Positions 17,127 through 26,376 of a stretch of 64,000 bases of DNA are shown piece by piece. The DNA is taken from assembly GCA_905234855.1 (NCBI GenBank), contig CAJOIU010000005.1, forward strand, positions 18,945 to 82,944. Direction: 5' to 3'. The DNA is from an uncultured Oscillospiraceae bacterium. GTDB lineage: Bacteria; Bacillota; Clostridia; Oscillospirales; Oscillospiraceae. The notes beneath the pieces are model-generated. The model searched no databases, was not told the origin of the DNA, and saw nothing but the letters and a program-made list of their open reading frames with translations. Every line of letters starts with the position of its first letter. Position 1 is the first letter of the stretch. The position numbers and the translations under genes are program-made.

Positions 17127-17306
17127 TCATCGGATGTTTTCCTCTGCGCAGTTGTCCAAAACCCGCATCCCCATTTTCTTGCGGGGTGCGACGGGAAACT
17201 GCGCGATGCTCATATTATCGAACTTGGCGTTCAGACGCTGCTCCGGGTTCAATCGGAGGTCTTCTGTGCTGTCCGGCTTGGGTTCGCGCTTTTTCTTCTT
17301 TCCCAT
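17127..17306 (-). CDS. Small hypothetical protein, 59 residues
   Basis: Not recognised. It starts with a strongly basic MGKKKKREPK, then a charged middle and a hydrophilic C terminus with one cysteine. No membrane segment or signal peptide is visible. It is supported as a gene by a clear ribosome site (AGGTGAT, 9 bp before the ATG at 17306), by codon use like its neighbours, and by a terminator 6 bp beyond its stop. It lies 52 bp downstream of the RND exporter gene on the same strand and could be its last co-transcribed gene. The lysine-rich start suggests contact with nucleic acid or membrane lipids, which is a guess. Confidence 0.65.
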   Translation of the reverse strand: MGKKKKREPKPDSTEDLRLNPEQRLNAKFDNMSIAQFPVAPRKKMGMRVLDNCAEENIR

Positions 17307-17358
17307 AAAGTATCACCTCATGGAAAAGTATGCCGCAAAAACGGGGGCGATATTCGCG

Positions 17359-20300
17359 TTATTCCTCGAACTGCATATCCTCGTCCCGGACGACGCTGAT
17401 CTCCTTTCGGCTCATGATATCGTAGATACAGGGGACGATCACCAGCGTCATCAGCGTCGCATACAGAAGACCGCCGATGCATACGACCGCTACCGGCTGC
17501 ATCATAGCGGTGCCGACATCGTTGCCGAAGGCCATGACGATGAGACCGAGAACGGTGGTGAGGGAAGTCATGAAGATCGGGCGCATGCGCGTCACCCCGG
17601 CTTCGGTCAGCGCTTCGCGCCGCGGCATGCCCTCCGCCCGGAGCTGATTGACGTAGTCAACGAGCACGATGCCGTTATTGACGATGATGCCGGTCAGCAT
17701 GACAAAGCCCACGAGCGAAACGATGCTTACGTCCAGTCCGCAGATCAGCAGGGCAAGGAACCCGCCGGTAAAGGCCAGCGGTATGGTGAACATGACGATG
17801 AAAGGCCCTTTGAGGCTCTGAAACTGCGCAACCATGATGAAGTAAACGAGTACGATGCCCAAAAGCAGCATCAGAAGAAGCTGTCCGACCGATTCCATGA
17901 CGGTCTCGTTTTCGCCGTTGAATTCGTAGACGATCTCCGAGGGCAGGTCGAGGGCCGCAACGGCGCGCTGCGCCTGAGCTGCAGCCTGCGTGAGGTTCGC
18001 GTCGGCGCTGACGGCGGCATTGACGCTGAGATAGCGGCGCTGATTATCGCGCTGGATGGAGGAGAGACTGACGGTATCCTCCAGTTCCGCGATCTCGGAC
18101 AGGGGGAAGCTGACGGTGTCTCCGTTGCCGTCCGTAAAGGAAAGCTCCATCGACATGAGATCTTCGCTGGTAACGCCGGCATCAGATTCCACCAGAACAT
18201 CGGCGGTGATGTTTTCCATATCGAGCCGCAGCGCGGTGGTGGATTCGGTGAGATACGAGGCGATCTGCCCATAGACCTGCGCAACGGTATAGCCCTTTTC
18301 CATCGCGGCGTTGCGGTCAATGGCGATGTGCAGGGCAGGCTCCGCGTCCTCCAAGCCGGGATCCACCTCAGTGACGCCCTCGATGACCTCCAAGGCGCCG
18401 GCGATCTTCAGGACAGATTCCTGCAGCGCCTCCATACGGCTGCCGTATACGTTCACGGTGATCCCGCTGCCGGTGAGATAGCTCATGTCCATGAGCTGGG
18501 AATCAAATTCGATCTCGCAGGGAAGATCGCCGCACAGGTCGGCGATCTCCGCTCCGGCCTTCGCGCCGGAGGCGCCCTCCGGCAGACCGACATAGATCGT
18601 GACGTCGTAGGATTCGCCGCTGCTCAAGAGGCCGGAACCCCCCATCATCGCGCCGACATATTCCAGATCGTCGAGATTCTGGATGCGCTGCAGCACCCGA
18701 TCTGCCGTGTCCACCGCCTCCTCCCGGGTGGCGTCCTCCGGCATGGTCACGGTTATGCTCACCGTGTTCATGTCGATCTCCGGCATGAAGCTGAAGCCCC
18801 GGGAGATCGCCGCCCAAGTGCTGCCGACGAGGAGGATCAGCGCCAGCGGCAGCACGACCCATTTGCGCCGCAGCGACCAATCCAGCATTTTGCGGTAGGC
18901 GCGGTAAAAGACGCTCTCTTTGCCGCCGGACGAACCGAAGGACTTGCCGTTCCGATCGTTCAGCATGCCCCGCGCCATGGCGGGAACCAGCGTAAGGGCG
19001 ATCAGAAGGCTTGCCATCAGCGAATATCCCATGGTGAGGGCGAGATCGGTAAAAAGCTGCCGCGTGATCCCCTCGACGAAAACGATGGGAAGAAAAACAC
19101 AGACGGTGGTGAGGGTGGAGGCCGTGATAGCGCCGGCGACCTGCTTTGTTCCGGCCACGGCAGCCTGTATGGCGTTGGCTCCCTTGGAGCGGAGACGGTA
19201 GATGTTTTCGATGACGACAATGGAATTGTCCACCAGCATGCCGACCGATACCGCCAGTCCCGATAGGGAGATCATGTTGAGCGTCACGCCGGTAAAATAC
19301 ATCAGCACCACGGCAAAAACGAGGCTGATGGGGATCGAGACGAGGGTGATCAGCGTCGGGCGGATGTCCCGCAGGAACAAAAACAGGACAAGGATCGCGA
19401 ATACCGCGCCGAACAGAAGGCTTTCCAGAATGGATTTTACGATGAGTCGGATATAATCGCCCTGATCCATGAGGGGAACGAACTGCAGGCCGGGATAGGC
19501 GGCCTCCAGCTGGCGGAAGCGCTGGCCAAGACCTTCCGTCACCTCGGCGGTGGCGGCGTTCGACTGCTTTTGGAAGGTGAGGATAAGGCCATTGTCGCCG
19601 TTCAGCTTGGCATAGCTTTCGTCGGAATCGTCGGTGATGAAGATATCCGCCACATCCCGCATATAGACGGGGCCGATGGATTCTTTCCCCGAATCGAAGA
19701 CAAGAAGCGAAGCAATCTCGGCCTCGTCCGACAGCTCGTCGCCCACGGACACCATATAGCTCACGCCGTCCTGCTGCACATACCCGGCAGGCATGGAAAA
19801 GTTCTGGGCGGTCAGGATGCTGGAAACCGTGGAAAGAGTGATCCTTTCGGTAATGTCGGCGGAGGCCAGCGCCCCCTCGCGGGAATCCTCGATGGAGGTA
19901 AGGCCGGAATCCACCTGCGCCAAGGCGGAATCGACGGTGCCGGCATTCACGGCAAGCTGCGTCGCGGCGTTCGCAAGCTGCAGCAGACCCTCCGATTTCG
20001 TCTGGCTGAGGGTGGACATGGCGTCCGAAAGCTGAACGGTGCCGTCGTCCAGCTGATCCAGCGTCTGTTCCAGAATCCCGATCCCGGCGTCCGCCTGCGC
20101 AAGGCCGCTCTCCATCTCCGTCACCGCGTCGGCAAGACCGTCCCGGCTCATATCGAGGGCCTCCAGCGTGCTGTCGATGAGCGCAAGCTCCGCGCGGGCG
20201 GCGGCCAATTCAGTCTCCGCCGCCAAAAGATCGCCCGCGACGGTAAACCGGGAGCTTCCCAGCTCCTGCAGCGCGGCCTCGGCATCGTTTACAGACTGCA

Positions 20301-21759
20301 GGGCTTCGATATATTCTTCCGTTTCCGTGATGTCGGTTATATAATCTTCGATCTGATCGAGCGCCTCCTCCGGGGAGGGAAGCTCCGGGACCTGCGCCGC
20401 CGGGGTTTCTGTCGGTGCGGGCGTCTCCTCGCCGGGGTCCTCCTCCACGGGAGCCTCAGCATCGGGCTCCTCCGGGGCGGGGGATTCCTCCTCCGGCGGG
20501 GGAGCGTCCGCCGATTCGGCCTCGTTTTCCGGATCGGAGGGGGCGTCAACGTCGTTTGCGGCAGGCTCCTCCGCCGGTTCGCTCTCCGGCGCTTCTGCGG
20601 GTGCATCCTCAGCGGCCTCGGCATCTTCGGCTTGACTGTCAGGCTCAACTGATTCGAGGTCGTCGTCCTCGTCCATCGGTTCTGCGTCCGGGGTTTCCTC
20701 CGGCGCGTCCGGCTCCTGCGGCTCCGACTGCTCCTGCTGCGCCTCGCTGATATCCTCTGCGACCTCAGAACCTACCACGGCGGCCAGCGCCGCGTCCGCC
20801 TGCAGCAGCGCTTCGGAGGCACCCTCCAGCGCCTCAGCGCGCTCCGTGGCGTCTGCCTCCCGGACTTCCACATCGTCCAGCCGCTCCAAAATGGGCTGGA
20901 GGACGGAAAGAGTCGTTTGGAGCTGGGAGCGTGTCTCGTTGAGCGAAACGAGCTGCTGCTGGATCTCGATCCGGCCTTCCAGAAGGGCGACCTGCTGCTG
21001 ATTGATGGCGGCCTCCGCGCTGGCCGTTTGGGAGATGAGGGTATCCTTGCCGCTGGATAGCTGGCTTTCGGCGTTGCTTAGCTGTTCCTTGGCGTTTTCC
21101 AGCTCTGCCTTCGTATCCTCCAGCTCCGCGATGGCGTCGTTGAGGCGGTCGTCCACCACCTCGGCAAGTCGGCGGTTGATATCGGCGATCTTGTCTTCGC
21201 TGATGACAACATGGATCCGGCGGGTGACGGTGCCGACGGCGTTGATGCCGGCAACGCCGGTGACGCCCTCCAGCTTGGGCAGAAGTTCATCCTCCACAAA
21301 GTCGGACAGCTCGATCACATCCATATCGCTCATGGATACGGCGGCGACCTCCACCGGCAGCACGGAGGGGTTGATCTTCAGGACATACGGCGTCGCGATG
21401 CTGTCGCTCCAGCTTCCCGAAACGGCGGAAAGGTTCTGCTGGATATCGACGCCGACGGTGTCCATATTGACGCTGTCCTCAAATTCGAGCATGACGAGGG
21501 AGTAGTTCTCGTTGGAGGTCGAGGTGATATTTTTGAGATGCTCCAGCGTTGCCATGGATTGCTCCAGAGGCTTGGTGACCTCTTCCTCGACGGATTCCGG
21601 GCTGGCGCCGGGATAGGCGGTCATGACGATGACATAGGGGAAGTCCATATTGGGAAAGAGATCGGGTGTCAGCTTGATAAAAGCCACCACGCCGAGGATA
21701 AGGATCGCCAAGGCCGCGACAAAGACCGTCAAAGGCTTGCGGACGCTGAATTTGATCAT
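17359..21759 (-). CDS. RND-family exporter with a large coiled-coil and acidic low-complexity insert
   Basis: A proton-driven membrane exporter of the AcrB/SwrC (YerP) family; substrate unknown. The 1466 residues keep the plan of about twelve helices in two halves. Features include the N-terminal MIKFSVRKPLTVF helix, the TM4-region acidic motif SVGMLVDNSIVVIENI and its second-half counterpart near GIIVNNGIVLVDYVNQ. Between residues ~195 and ~640 the first extracytoplasmic loop carries an insert absent from Gram-negative AcrB. It is a Glu/Leu-rich coiled coil (~195-335), a Glu/Pro/Ala/Asp tract (~340-473), and a second coiled coil (~474-640). Related Clostridia have coiled-coil inserts here. 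The acidic tract is more unusual. The gene has its own promoter. Confidence 0.92.
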   Translation of the reverse strand: MIKFSVRKPLTVFVAALAILILGVVAFIKLTPDLFPNMDFPYVIVMTAYPGASPESVEEEVTKPLEQSMATLEHLKNITSTSNENYSLVMLEFEDSVNMDTVGVDIQQNLSAVSGSWSDSIATPYVLKINPSVLPVEVAAVSMSDMDVIELSDFVEDELLPKLEGVTGVAGINAVGTVTRRIHVVISEDKIADINRRLAEVVDDRLNDAIAELEDTKAELENAKEQLSNAESQLSSGKDTLISQTASAEAAINQQQVALLEGRIEIQQQLVSLNETRSQLQTTLSVLQPILERLDDVEVREADATERAEALEGASEALLQADAALAAVVGSEVAEDISEAQQEQSEPQEPDAPEETPDAEPMDEDDDLESVEPDSQAEDAEAAEDAPAEAPESEPAEEPAANDVDAPSDPENEAESADAPPPEEESPAPEEPDAEAPVEEDPGEETPAPTETPAAQVPELPSPEEALDQIEDYITDITETEEYIEALQSVNDAEAALQELGSSRFTVAGDLLAAETELAAARAELALIDSTLEALDMSRDGLADAVTEMESGLAQADAGIGILEQTLDQLDDGTVQLSDAMSTLSQTKSEGLLQLANAATQLAVNAGTVDSALAQVDSGLTSIEDSREGALASADITERITLSTVSSILTAQNFSMPAGYVQQDGVSYMVSVGDELSDEAEIASLLVFDSGKESIGPVYMRDVADIFITDDSDESYAKLNGDNGLILTFQKQSNAATAEVTEGLGQRFRQLEAAYPGLQFVPLMDQGDYIRLIVKSILESLLFGAVFAILVLFLFLRDIRPTLITLVSIPISLVFAVVLMYFTGVTLNMISLSGLAVSVGMLVDNSIVVIENIYRLRSKGANAIQAAVAGTKQVAGAITASTLTTVCVFLPIVFVEGITRQLFTDLALTMGYSLMASLLIALTLVPAMARGMLNDRNGKSFGSSGGKESVFYRAYRKMLDWSLRRKWVVLPLALILLVGSTWAAISRGFSFMPEIDMNTVSITVTMPEDATREEAVDTADRVLQRIQNLDDLEYVGAMMGGSGLLSSGESYDVTIYVGLPEGASGAKAGAEIADLCGDLPCEIEFDSQLMDMSYLTGSGITVNVYGSRMEALQESVLKIAGALEVIEGVTEVDPGLEDAEPALHIAIDRNAAMEKGYTVAQVYGQIASYLTESTTALRLDMENITADVLVESDAGVTSEDLMSMELSFTDGNGDTVSFPLSEIAELEDTVSLSSIQRDNQRRYLSVNAAVSADANLTQAAAQAQRAVAALDLPSEIVYEFNGENETVMESVGQLLLMLLLGIVLVYFIMVAQFQSLKGPFIVMFTIPLAFTGGFLALLICGLDVSIVSLVGFVMLTGIIVNNGIVLVDYVNQLRAEGMPRREALTEAGVTRMRPIFMTSLTTVLGLIVMAFGNDVGTAMMQPVAVVCIGGLLYATLMTLVIVPCIYDIMSRKEISVVRDEDMQFEE

Positions 21760-21814
21760 AATAGGGAAACCCTCGCTGTTGGGGATGATTACGATTGTTT
21801 TATAATATCGGTTT

Positions 21815-21843
21815 ATATTATCACATCGGCGGCGGATTCACAA
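21815..21843 (-). promoter_or_regulatory. Putative sigma-A promoter for the RND exporter
   Basis: Minus strand -35 TTGTGA (21838-21843), 17-bp spacer, -10 TAATAT (21815-21820), about 55 bp from the start codon. Confidence 0.55.
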
Positions 21844-21881
21844 GAAACCGGCCGCCGACTTTACAGAATGTTCAAAAGTAT

Positions 21882-21913
21882 GCGCCGCCGCGGAGTCCTC
21901 TCCGCGGCGGCGC
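21882..21913 (-). terminator. Intrinsic terminator of the potABCD operon
   Basis: A perfect 13-bp GC-rich stem (21882-21894 with 21901-21913, 6-nt loop), then TACTTTT on the minus strand, 7 bp after the potCD stop. Confidence 0.85.
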
Positions 21914-21919
21914 AGCGTG

Positions 21920-23935
21920 TCAGTTGATTTTAAGGGTCTCCCAAAGGGTGTTGAGGTAGTCGAGATGCTCCGTGTCGAGATTGCGATAGGCATACTCGTT
22001 GAAGAGCTCGGCGAAGCTGCCGAGGTCGGGATAGAGGATGGCGAGCGCTTCCTCGCCCATATCCTCAAGGTACTCCTCGTTTTCCGTGACGAGGGAGTTG
22101 GGGCAGGCGTAGCAGATGTATTCGGCGTTCGCGATGGCAGGCTCCTCGGAGAGCATGTAGTTTATGAAGATCTCCGCCAGCTCCTTATCCTCGCAGCAGG
22201 CGGGGATGCACATGGCGTCCACGAAATAGTTGGTCGGCTCCGGGCAATAGAACTGCAGATCCACATTGTCCGCCTGCGCGTCCGCCATGGTAAAGTAGTC
22301 GCCGGCATAGTAGGCGGCGATGGCGGCCTCGCCGGATTCCATCATGTTGTAGATCTCGTCCATGACATAGCTTTTCACAAGGGGGCGCTGCTCCAAAAGG
22401 GATTCGAGCGCCGCATCCCAAACGGCGTAATCGGGATCGTTCACGCTGATGCCAGCTCGGTACATGGCGGTGCCGAAGGCGTCGCGGGAGTTGTTGAACT
22501 GCAGGATCTGGCGGGCGTATTTCGGGTTCCACATAAGATCCCATGTGCCCGTGTCCGCCTCGTCCACCACGTTGGCGTCGTAGATGATCCCTACGAAGTT
22601 ATAGGTATACGGCACGGTATAGAGGTTATCGGGGTCATAGAACAGTCCGCGGAAATCCTCGCCGATATACTGATAGTTCGGGATGTTGTCATAGTTGAGG
22701 GGAAGGAGCATACCCTCGTCCACGAGCCGGGCGATCATATAGTCAGAGGGAACGATCACGTCATAGCTCACGGCGCCGGAGGCGAGCTTGGCATACATAT
22801 CCTCGTTGCTGGCGAAGGTGGAGTAGTTCACCTTGATCTTCTCGCCGTATTCGGCGCGGTACCATTTTTCGAACTCCTTGATGACGTCCATGGAACCCTC
22901 GGAGCCGTCGGAGATGTATTCGCCCCAGTTATATACGTTCAGCACCCGGGGCTGATTGTCGCTGGAGGCGATGATCATGACGATGGCGGCGATCACGGCG
23001 ACCGCTCCGGCGGAGACGGCGATGACCGTCTTTTTCCGGGCGGAAAGCGCGGGTGGCGCCTTCTGCAGCCGGGCGGCACGTTCGGCGGCGCGTTCTGCCC
23101 GGCGGGCGGCGCGCTTGGCCTTGCGCATGGCGCGGAGCTGACGGCTGTCGTCGTTATCCGCGAGGTTTGACAGCAGCATGAGCGCGAGGATCACGAAGAA
23201 GATGATGGTCGCGAGGGCGTACATCTTCGGCGTGACGGTCTTCTTCGTCATGTTGTAGATGCGGATCGGCAGCGTCTGAAAGCCGGTGCCGGTGGTGAAA
23301 TAGCTGATGACGAAATCGTCGAGGGAGAGGGTGAAGGACATGATGAAGCCCGTGATGATACCGGGCATGATCTCCGGCACCTCCACCTTCAGAAACGCCC
23401 GCATCGGCGTGCAGCCGAGATCCATGGCGGCCTCGGGCAGCGCCTTGTCCATCTGCTGGAGCTTGGGCAGCACCTGCAGGATGACATAGGGCAGACAGAA
23501 GGTGATATGGGCAATAAGGATCGTGGCGAAGTTGAGACTCGTCGCCGCGCCGAACAGCCGCCCGACGAAAACGAACATCAGCATCATGGAAATGCCGGTG
23601 ATGATATCGGGGTTTATCATGGGGATGTTCGTCACGGTATCGAGCGCCGTGCGGATATAGCGGCTGCGGAGCTTATCGATGCCGACGGCAGCAGCCGTGC
23701 CCATGGCGGTGGCGATCACCGAGGCGCAGACGGCGACGATCAGCGTGTTCTGGACGGATTTGAGCGTATCGCTGTCCCGGAACAGCTCGCCATACCATTT
23801 AAGGCTGAAGCCGGAGAAAACGGAGAGGCTGCGCGCCTCGTTGAAGGAAAAGACGAGCAGGATGGCAATGGGTGCGAACAGGAAGATAAAGATGAGCGCC
23901 GTATAGATTTTTCCCGATAGCTTCATATCAGACAC
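21920..23935 (-). CDS. potCD: Fused PotC-PotD: polyamine ABC permease joined to its substrate-binding domain
   Basis: One polypeptide supplies the second permease and the binding protein of a spermidine/putrescine importer. Residues 1-260 are a PotC-type permease with about six helices and the coupling loop PEAAMDLGCTPMRAFLKVEVP. An Arg/Ala-rich cytosolic linker follows (~268-305), then one more helix (~310-328) that carries the chain out, and a PotD-type binding domain from about residue 335 (VLNVYNWGEYI). Its 671 residues equal the two separate proteins. Such fusions are known in Firmicutes. It overlaps potB by 8 bp and is last in the operon. Confidence 0.93.
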   Translation of the reverse strand: MSDMKLSGKIYTALIFIFLFAPIAILLVFSFNEARSLSVFSGFSLKWYGELFRDSDTLKSVQNTLIVAVCASVIATAMGTAAAVGIDKLRSRYIRTALDTVTNIPMINPDIITGISMMLMFVFVGRLFGAATSLNFATILIAHITFCLPYVILQVLPKLQQMDKALPEAAMDLGCTPMRAFLKVEVPEIMPGIITGFIMSFTLSLDDFVISYFTTGTGFQTLPIRIYNMTKKTVTPKMYALATIIFFVILALMLLSNLADNDDSRQLRAMRKAKRAARRAERAAERAARLQKAPPALSARKKTVIAVSAGAVAVIAAIVMIIASSDNQPRVLNVYNWGEYISDGSEGSMDVIKEFEKWYRAEYGEKIKVNYSTFASNEDMYAKLASGAVSYDVIVPSDYMIARLVDEGMLLPLNYDNIPNYQYIGEDFRGLFYDPDNLYTVPYTYNFVGIIYDANVVDEADTGTWDLMWNPKYARQILQFNNSRDAFGTAMYRAGISVNDPDYAVWDAALESLLEQRPLVKSYVMDEIYNMMESGEAAIAAYYAGDYFTMADAQADNVDLQFYCPEPTNYFVDAMCIPACCEDKELAEIFINYMLSEEPAIANAEYICYACPNSLVTENEEYLEDMGEEALAILYPDLGSFAELFNEYAYRNLDTEHLDYLNTLWETLKIN

Positions 23936-24797
23936 CTCCCGTCGGACGCTTGTCCACCGCGCGGCGCATGACCGCCATGCAGATGAGCAGGATCACCATG
24001 AGGATGAAGGCGATGGCCGCGGCAAAATGGAGATTGTTTGCCGTGTACTGTCCTTCGATGGCGTCGCCGATGAGGAAGAACTTGCCGTCGCCCAGCTTCT
24101 GGGAGATGTAGAATGTGCTGATGGAGGGGATGAGCACCATCGTGATGCCGTTCAGTACGCCGGGCAGGCTCAGCGGGAATATCACCCGGCGGAGCACACC
24201 TGCGCCGGAGCAGCCCAGATCCCGCGCTGCCTCGAAGAGCTTCGTATCCATCTTTGCCATGATGGAATACAGCGGAAGGATCATATATGGGAAATAGTCG
24301 TATACCATGCCGACGACGACGGCGGTTTCTGTGCCGATGATCTTGATGCGGGAAAGACCGAGGGCGGTCAGCGCGTTATTGAGGATGCCGGTGTCCTGCA
24401 GAATGGTCATCCATGCGTAGGTGCGGATGAGGAAATTCATCCACATGGGGATCATGATGAAGGTAATGATGATCTTCTGGGCGCGATCGGAGGCGCGGGA
24501 AATGATATAGGCCAGCGGATAGCCCAGCAGCAGGCAGATGACGGTGGAGATGACGGCGAGCTTCAGCGAGCGGCCGAAGATGAGCAGGTAGGTGTGTACC
24601 TCCCGCGCCGCGCCGGTCTCATCCGTTACATTGGCGGTGGTGGTGAAAAAGCGGGTGATGTTCGCCGTCGTGAAGCGAAAGCTGTCGTCCGTGAAAGCGT
24701 AATATGCCACGAACACGAGCGGCACAACGATGAACAGCACCGCCCACGCGCCGTAGGGCGCGATGGTCAGGCGTTTCGTCAAAAGATCTTTCTTCAT
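23928..24797 (-). CDS. potB: Spermidine/putrescine ABC permease
   Basis: The first membrane subunit of the polyamine importer. The 289 residues have about six helices. The BPD_transp_1 coupling loop is clear ([20 protein letters not shown]), as is the PotB-like [16 protein letters not shown] stretch. The length is normal. The start overlaps the potA stop by 4 bp and the stop overlaps the potCD start by 8 bp, so the operon potA-potB-potCD is translationally coupled. Polyamine use is inferred from the whole operon. Confidence 0.94.
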   Translation of the reverse strand: MKKDLLTKRLTIAPYGAWAVLFIVVPLVFVAYYAFTDDSFRFTTANITRFFTTTANVTDETGAAREVHTYLLIFGRSLKLAVISTVICLLLGYPLAYIISRASDRAQKIIITFIMIPMWMNFLIRTYAWMTILQDTGILNNALTALGLSRIKIIGTETAVVVGMVYDYFPYMILPLYSIMAKMDTKLFEAARDLGCSGAGVLRRVIFPLSLPGVLNGITMVLIPSISTFYISQKLGDGKFFLIGDAIEGQYTANNLHFAAAIAFILMVILLICMAVMRRAVDKRPTGGV

Positions 24798-25912
24798 TCT
24801 TCGATCTCGCTTTCCGCGTCGGAGAGGGCGTCCAGTTCATTGGAGAAGGAGGAATAGTCGCCGAACATGCCGGAATACTCGCTCTTTTTCATAACGTGGA
24901 TCGCGTCCGGCTCGATATACAGGCCGATGCGCTCGTCCACGTCAACGAAATCGGTCGTCTGGATCATCCACTTGAAGCCGCGGATATCCACGATCACCTC
25001 ATAATGCACGCCCATGAAGGTGACGGAGGTGACGACGCCCTGCAGCATGCCCTTTTCCGGCGGTACGATGTCCACGTCCTCCGGGCGCACGACTACGTCC
25101 ACCGCCTCGTTCGGGTCAAAGCCCGTATCAAGGCATTGGAAGGTCTGGCCGGAGAAGGTGACGGAATAGTCCTTGAGCATCACGCCGTCGAGGATGTTCG
25201 ATTCCCCGATGAAATCCGCCACAAATGCGTTCTGCGGCTCGTTGTAGATATCGACGCTCGTGCCGATCTGCTGGATCCGACCCTCGGACATGACGACGAT
25301 GGTATCGGACATCGACAGCGCCTCCTCCTGATCGTGGGTGACGAAGATGAAGGTGATGCCGGTGGCTTTTTGGATGTTCTTGAGCTCCTGCTGCATATCC
25401 TTGCGGAGCTTGAGGTCGAGTGCTGCGAGAGGCTCGTCCAGCAGCAGGACGCGGGGATGGCTGATGAGCGCCCGCGCGATGGCGACGCGCTGCTGCTGAC
25501 CGCCGGACAGACGGGTGACGCTGCGGTTTTCGAAGCCCTTCAATGCCACCATGGTGAGCATCTCGTCCACTCTTGCTTCGATCTCGTCCTTCGGCACCTT
25601 TTTCTCCCGCAGGGGGAAGGCGACGTTTTCAAAGACGTTCAGATGGGGAAACAGGGCGTATTTCTGGAAAACGGTGTTGACGTTGCGCTTATGAGGCGGT
25701 ACGTCGTTGATGCGCTCGCCCATGAACAGTACATCGCCGGAATCGGGGGTCTCAAAGCCGCCGATGAGGCGCAGGGTGGTGGTTTTGCCGCAGCCGGAGG
25801 GGCCGAGCAGCGTAATGAATTCGTTGTCGTAGATGTCTAGGCTGATGTTGTCGAGGACGGTGTCTCCGTCAAAGGACTTAGTGATGTTTTTCAGTTCGAT
25901 GATCTTGTCCAT
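24794..25912 (-). CDS. potA: Spermidine/putrescine ABC ATPase
   Basis: Hydrolyses ATP for polyamine uptake on the cytosolic face. The 372-residue protein has Walker [10 protein letters not shown], signature [15 protein letters not shown], Walker B VLLLDEP, the D-loop AALDLK, H-loop VTHDQEEAL, and a C-terminal TOBE domain (~residues 280-350), the usual PotA plan. An in-frame ATG at 25966 would add 18 residues without family similarity. I chose 25912 because GGAGG precedes it. It is the first gene of the operon, downstream of a leader with an intrinsic terminator. Confidence 0.95.
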   Translation of the reverse strand: MDKIIELKNITKSFDGDTVLDNISLDIYDNEFITLLGPSGCGKTTTLRLIGGFETPDSGDVLFMGERINDVPPHKRNVNTVFQKYALFPHLNVFENVAFPLREKKVPKDEIEARVDEMLTMVALKGFENRSVTRLSGGQQQRVAIARALISHPRVLLLDEPLAALDLKLRKDMQQELKNIQKATGITFIFVTHDQEEALSMSDTIVVMSEGRIQQIGTSVDIYNEPQNAFVADFIGESNILDGVMLKDYSVTFSGQTFQCLDTGFDPNEAVDVVVRPEDVDIVPPEKGMLQGVVTSVTFMGVHYEVIVDIRGFKWMIQTTDFVDVDERIGLYIEPDAIHVMKKSEYSGMFGDYSSFSNELDALSDAESEIEE

Positions 25913-25951
25913 GTGCGTTCCTCCTGTAACGAAATGAGGCTGGCTCCGCAT

Positions 25952-25982
25952 GAAAAAACGGAGCATGCCTGCGCATACTCCG
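25952..25982 (-). terminator. Intrinsic terminator inside the potABCD leader (attenuator)
   Basis: Minus-strand 10-bp stem with one G-T pair (25973-25982 with 25959-25968, loop of 4), then TTTTTT (25953-25958). It lies about 40 bp before the potA start and after a promoter, so it can stop transcription before the operon. An alternative hairpin across the T run (25959-25964 with 25943-25948) could compete with it. Confidence 0.65.
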
Positions 25983-26098
25983 CTTGTTGGATATCATGTC
26001 ATATCTGCCCGCCCACCGACGCTTGCCGCGGCGGCGCATGATCCCAATGGGTTTTAGAGTCTATATAGCAAAGATTGCTTTTACTACTCTTATTGACC

Positions 26099-26127
26099 AT
26101 TTTACAAGTTTGTATGCCCGATGGCAA
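26099..26127 (-). promoter_or_regulatory. Putative sigma-A promoter for potABCD
   Basis: Minus strand -35 TTGCCA (26122-26127), 17-bp spacer, -10 TAAAAT (26099-26104). The transcript would start near 26092 and carry a ~180-nt leader with the internal terminator. The leader can also form an AGAGT/ACTCT-closed arm near its 5' end. I do not recognise its class. Confidence 0.5.
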
Positions 26128-26150
26128 ACGAGGTTATAAAGTAACCAACT

Positions 26151-26315
26151 TATAAAACTGAGCTTTTAACTCAATCAATAAGGCAACAGAAGCTGCCTCC
26201 GCACACTGGCGGGTATTCGGCATTCGACCCGGCTGTCCGTCTGGCCTTGGCCGCTCCGAGAAGCGGCGGTCGTATCTTGCTTTGGAAAGACTCTTTCGAT
26301 ATTTCCAATTGAGAC
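26151..26315 (-). ncRNA. Candidate structured non-coding RNA (about 165 nt)
   Basis: It starts where a consensus promoter predicts. A 5' segment GTCT/AGAC (26312-26317 with 26237-26242) closes an arm holding a perfect 7-bp hairpin TTGGAAA/TTTCCAA (26282-26288 with 26302-26308) and a 6-bp hairpin GCCGCT/AGCGGC (26250-26255 with 26262-26267). Two further hairpins follow (26210-26231 and 26181-26198). It ends at a weak hairpin (26159-26173) with GTTTTAT. An ORF of 65 codons overlaps it but lacks ribosome site and normal start. It could be an independent RNA or part of a long pot leader. Confidence 0.5.
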
Positions 26316-26321
26316 GGCGAT

Positions 26322-26350
26322 ATTCTATCAATACAATTAACTTTTGTCAA
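26322..26350 (-). promoter_or_regulatory. Strong sigma-A promoter for the candidate RNA
   Basis: Minus strand consensus -35 TTGACA (26345-26350), 17-bp spacer, -10 TAGAAT (26322-26327). It is among the best promoters in the window, with no plausible protein gene directly downstream. Confidence 0.75.
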
Positions 26351-26376
26351 CCATCGAATCGAATTATGACAGATAG

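Noticed and set aside
17134..19266. A 710-codon open frame antisense to the RND exporter
   Set aside because: It has no ribosome site, unlikely residue composition (His/Arg/Gly-rich), and mirrors the codon pattern of the exporter on the other strand. Long antisense frames are common in this GC-rich sequence.
26134..26331. A 65-codon frame over the candidate RNA
   Set aside because: It starts at a non-standard codon inside the promoter -10 region, has no Shine-Dalgarno, and its body coincides with perfect RNA hairpins.
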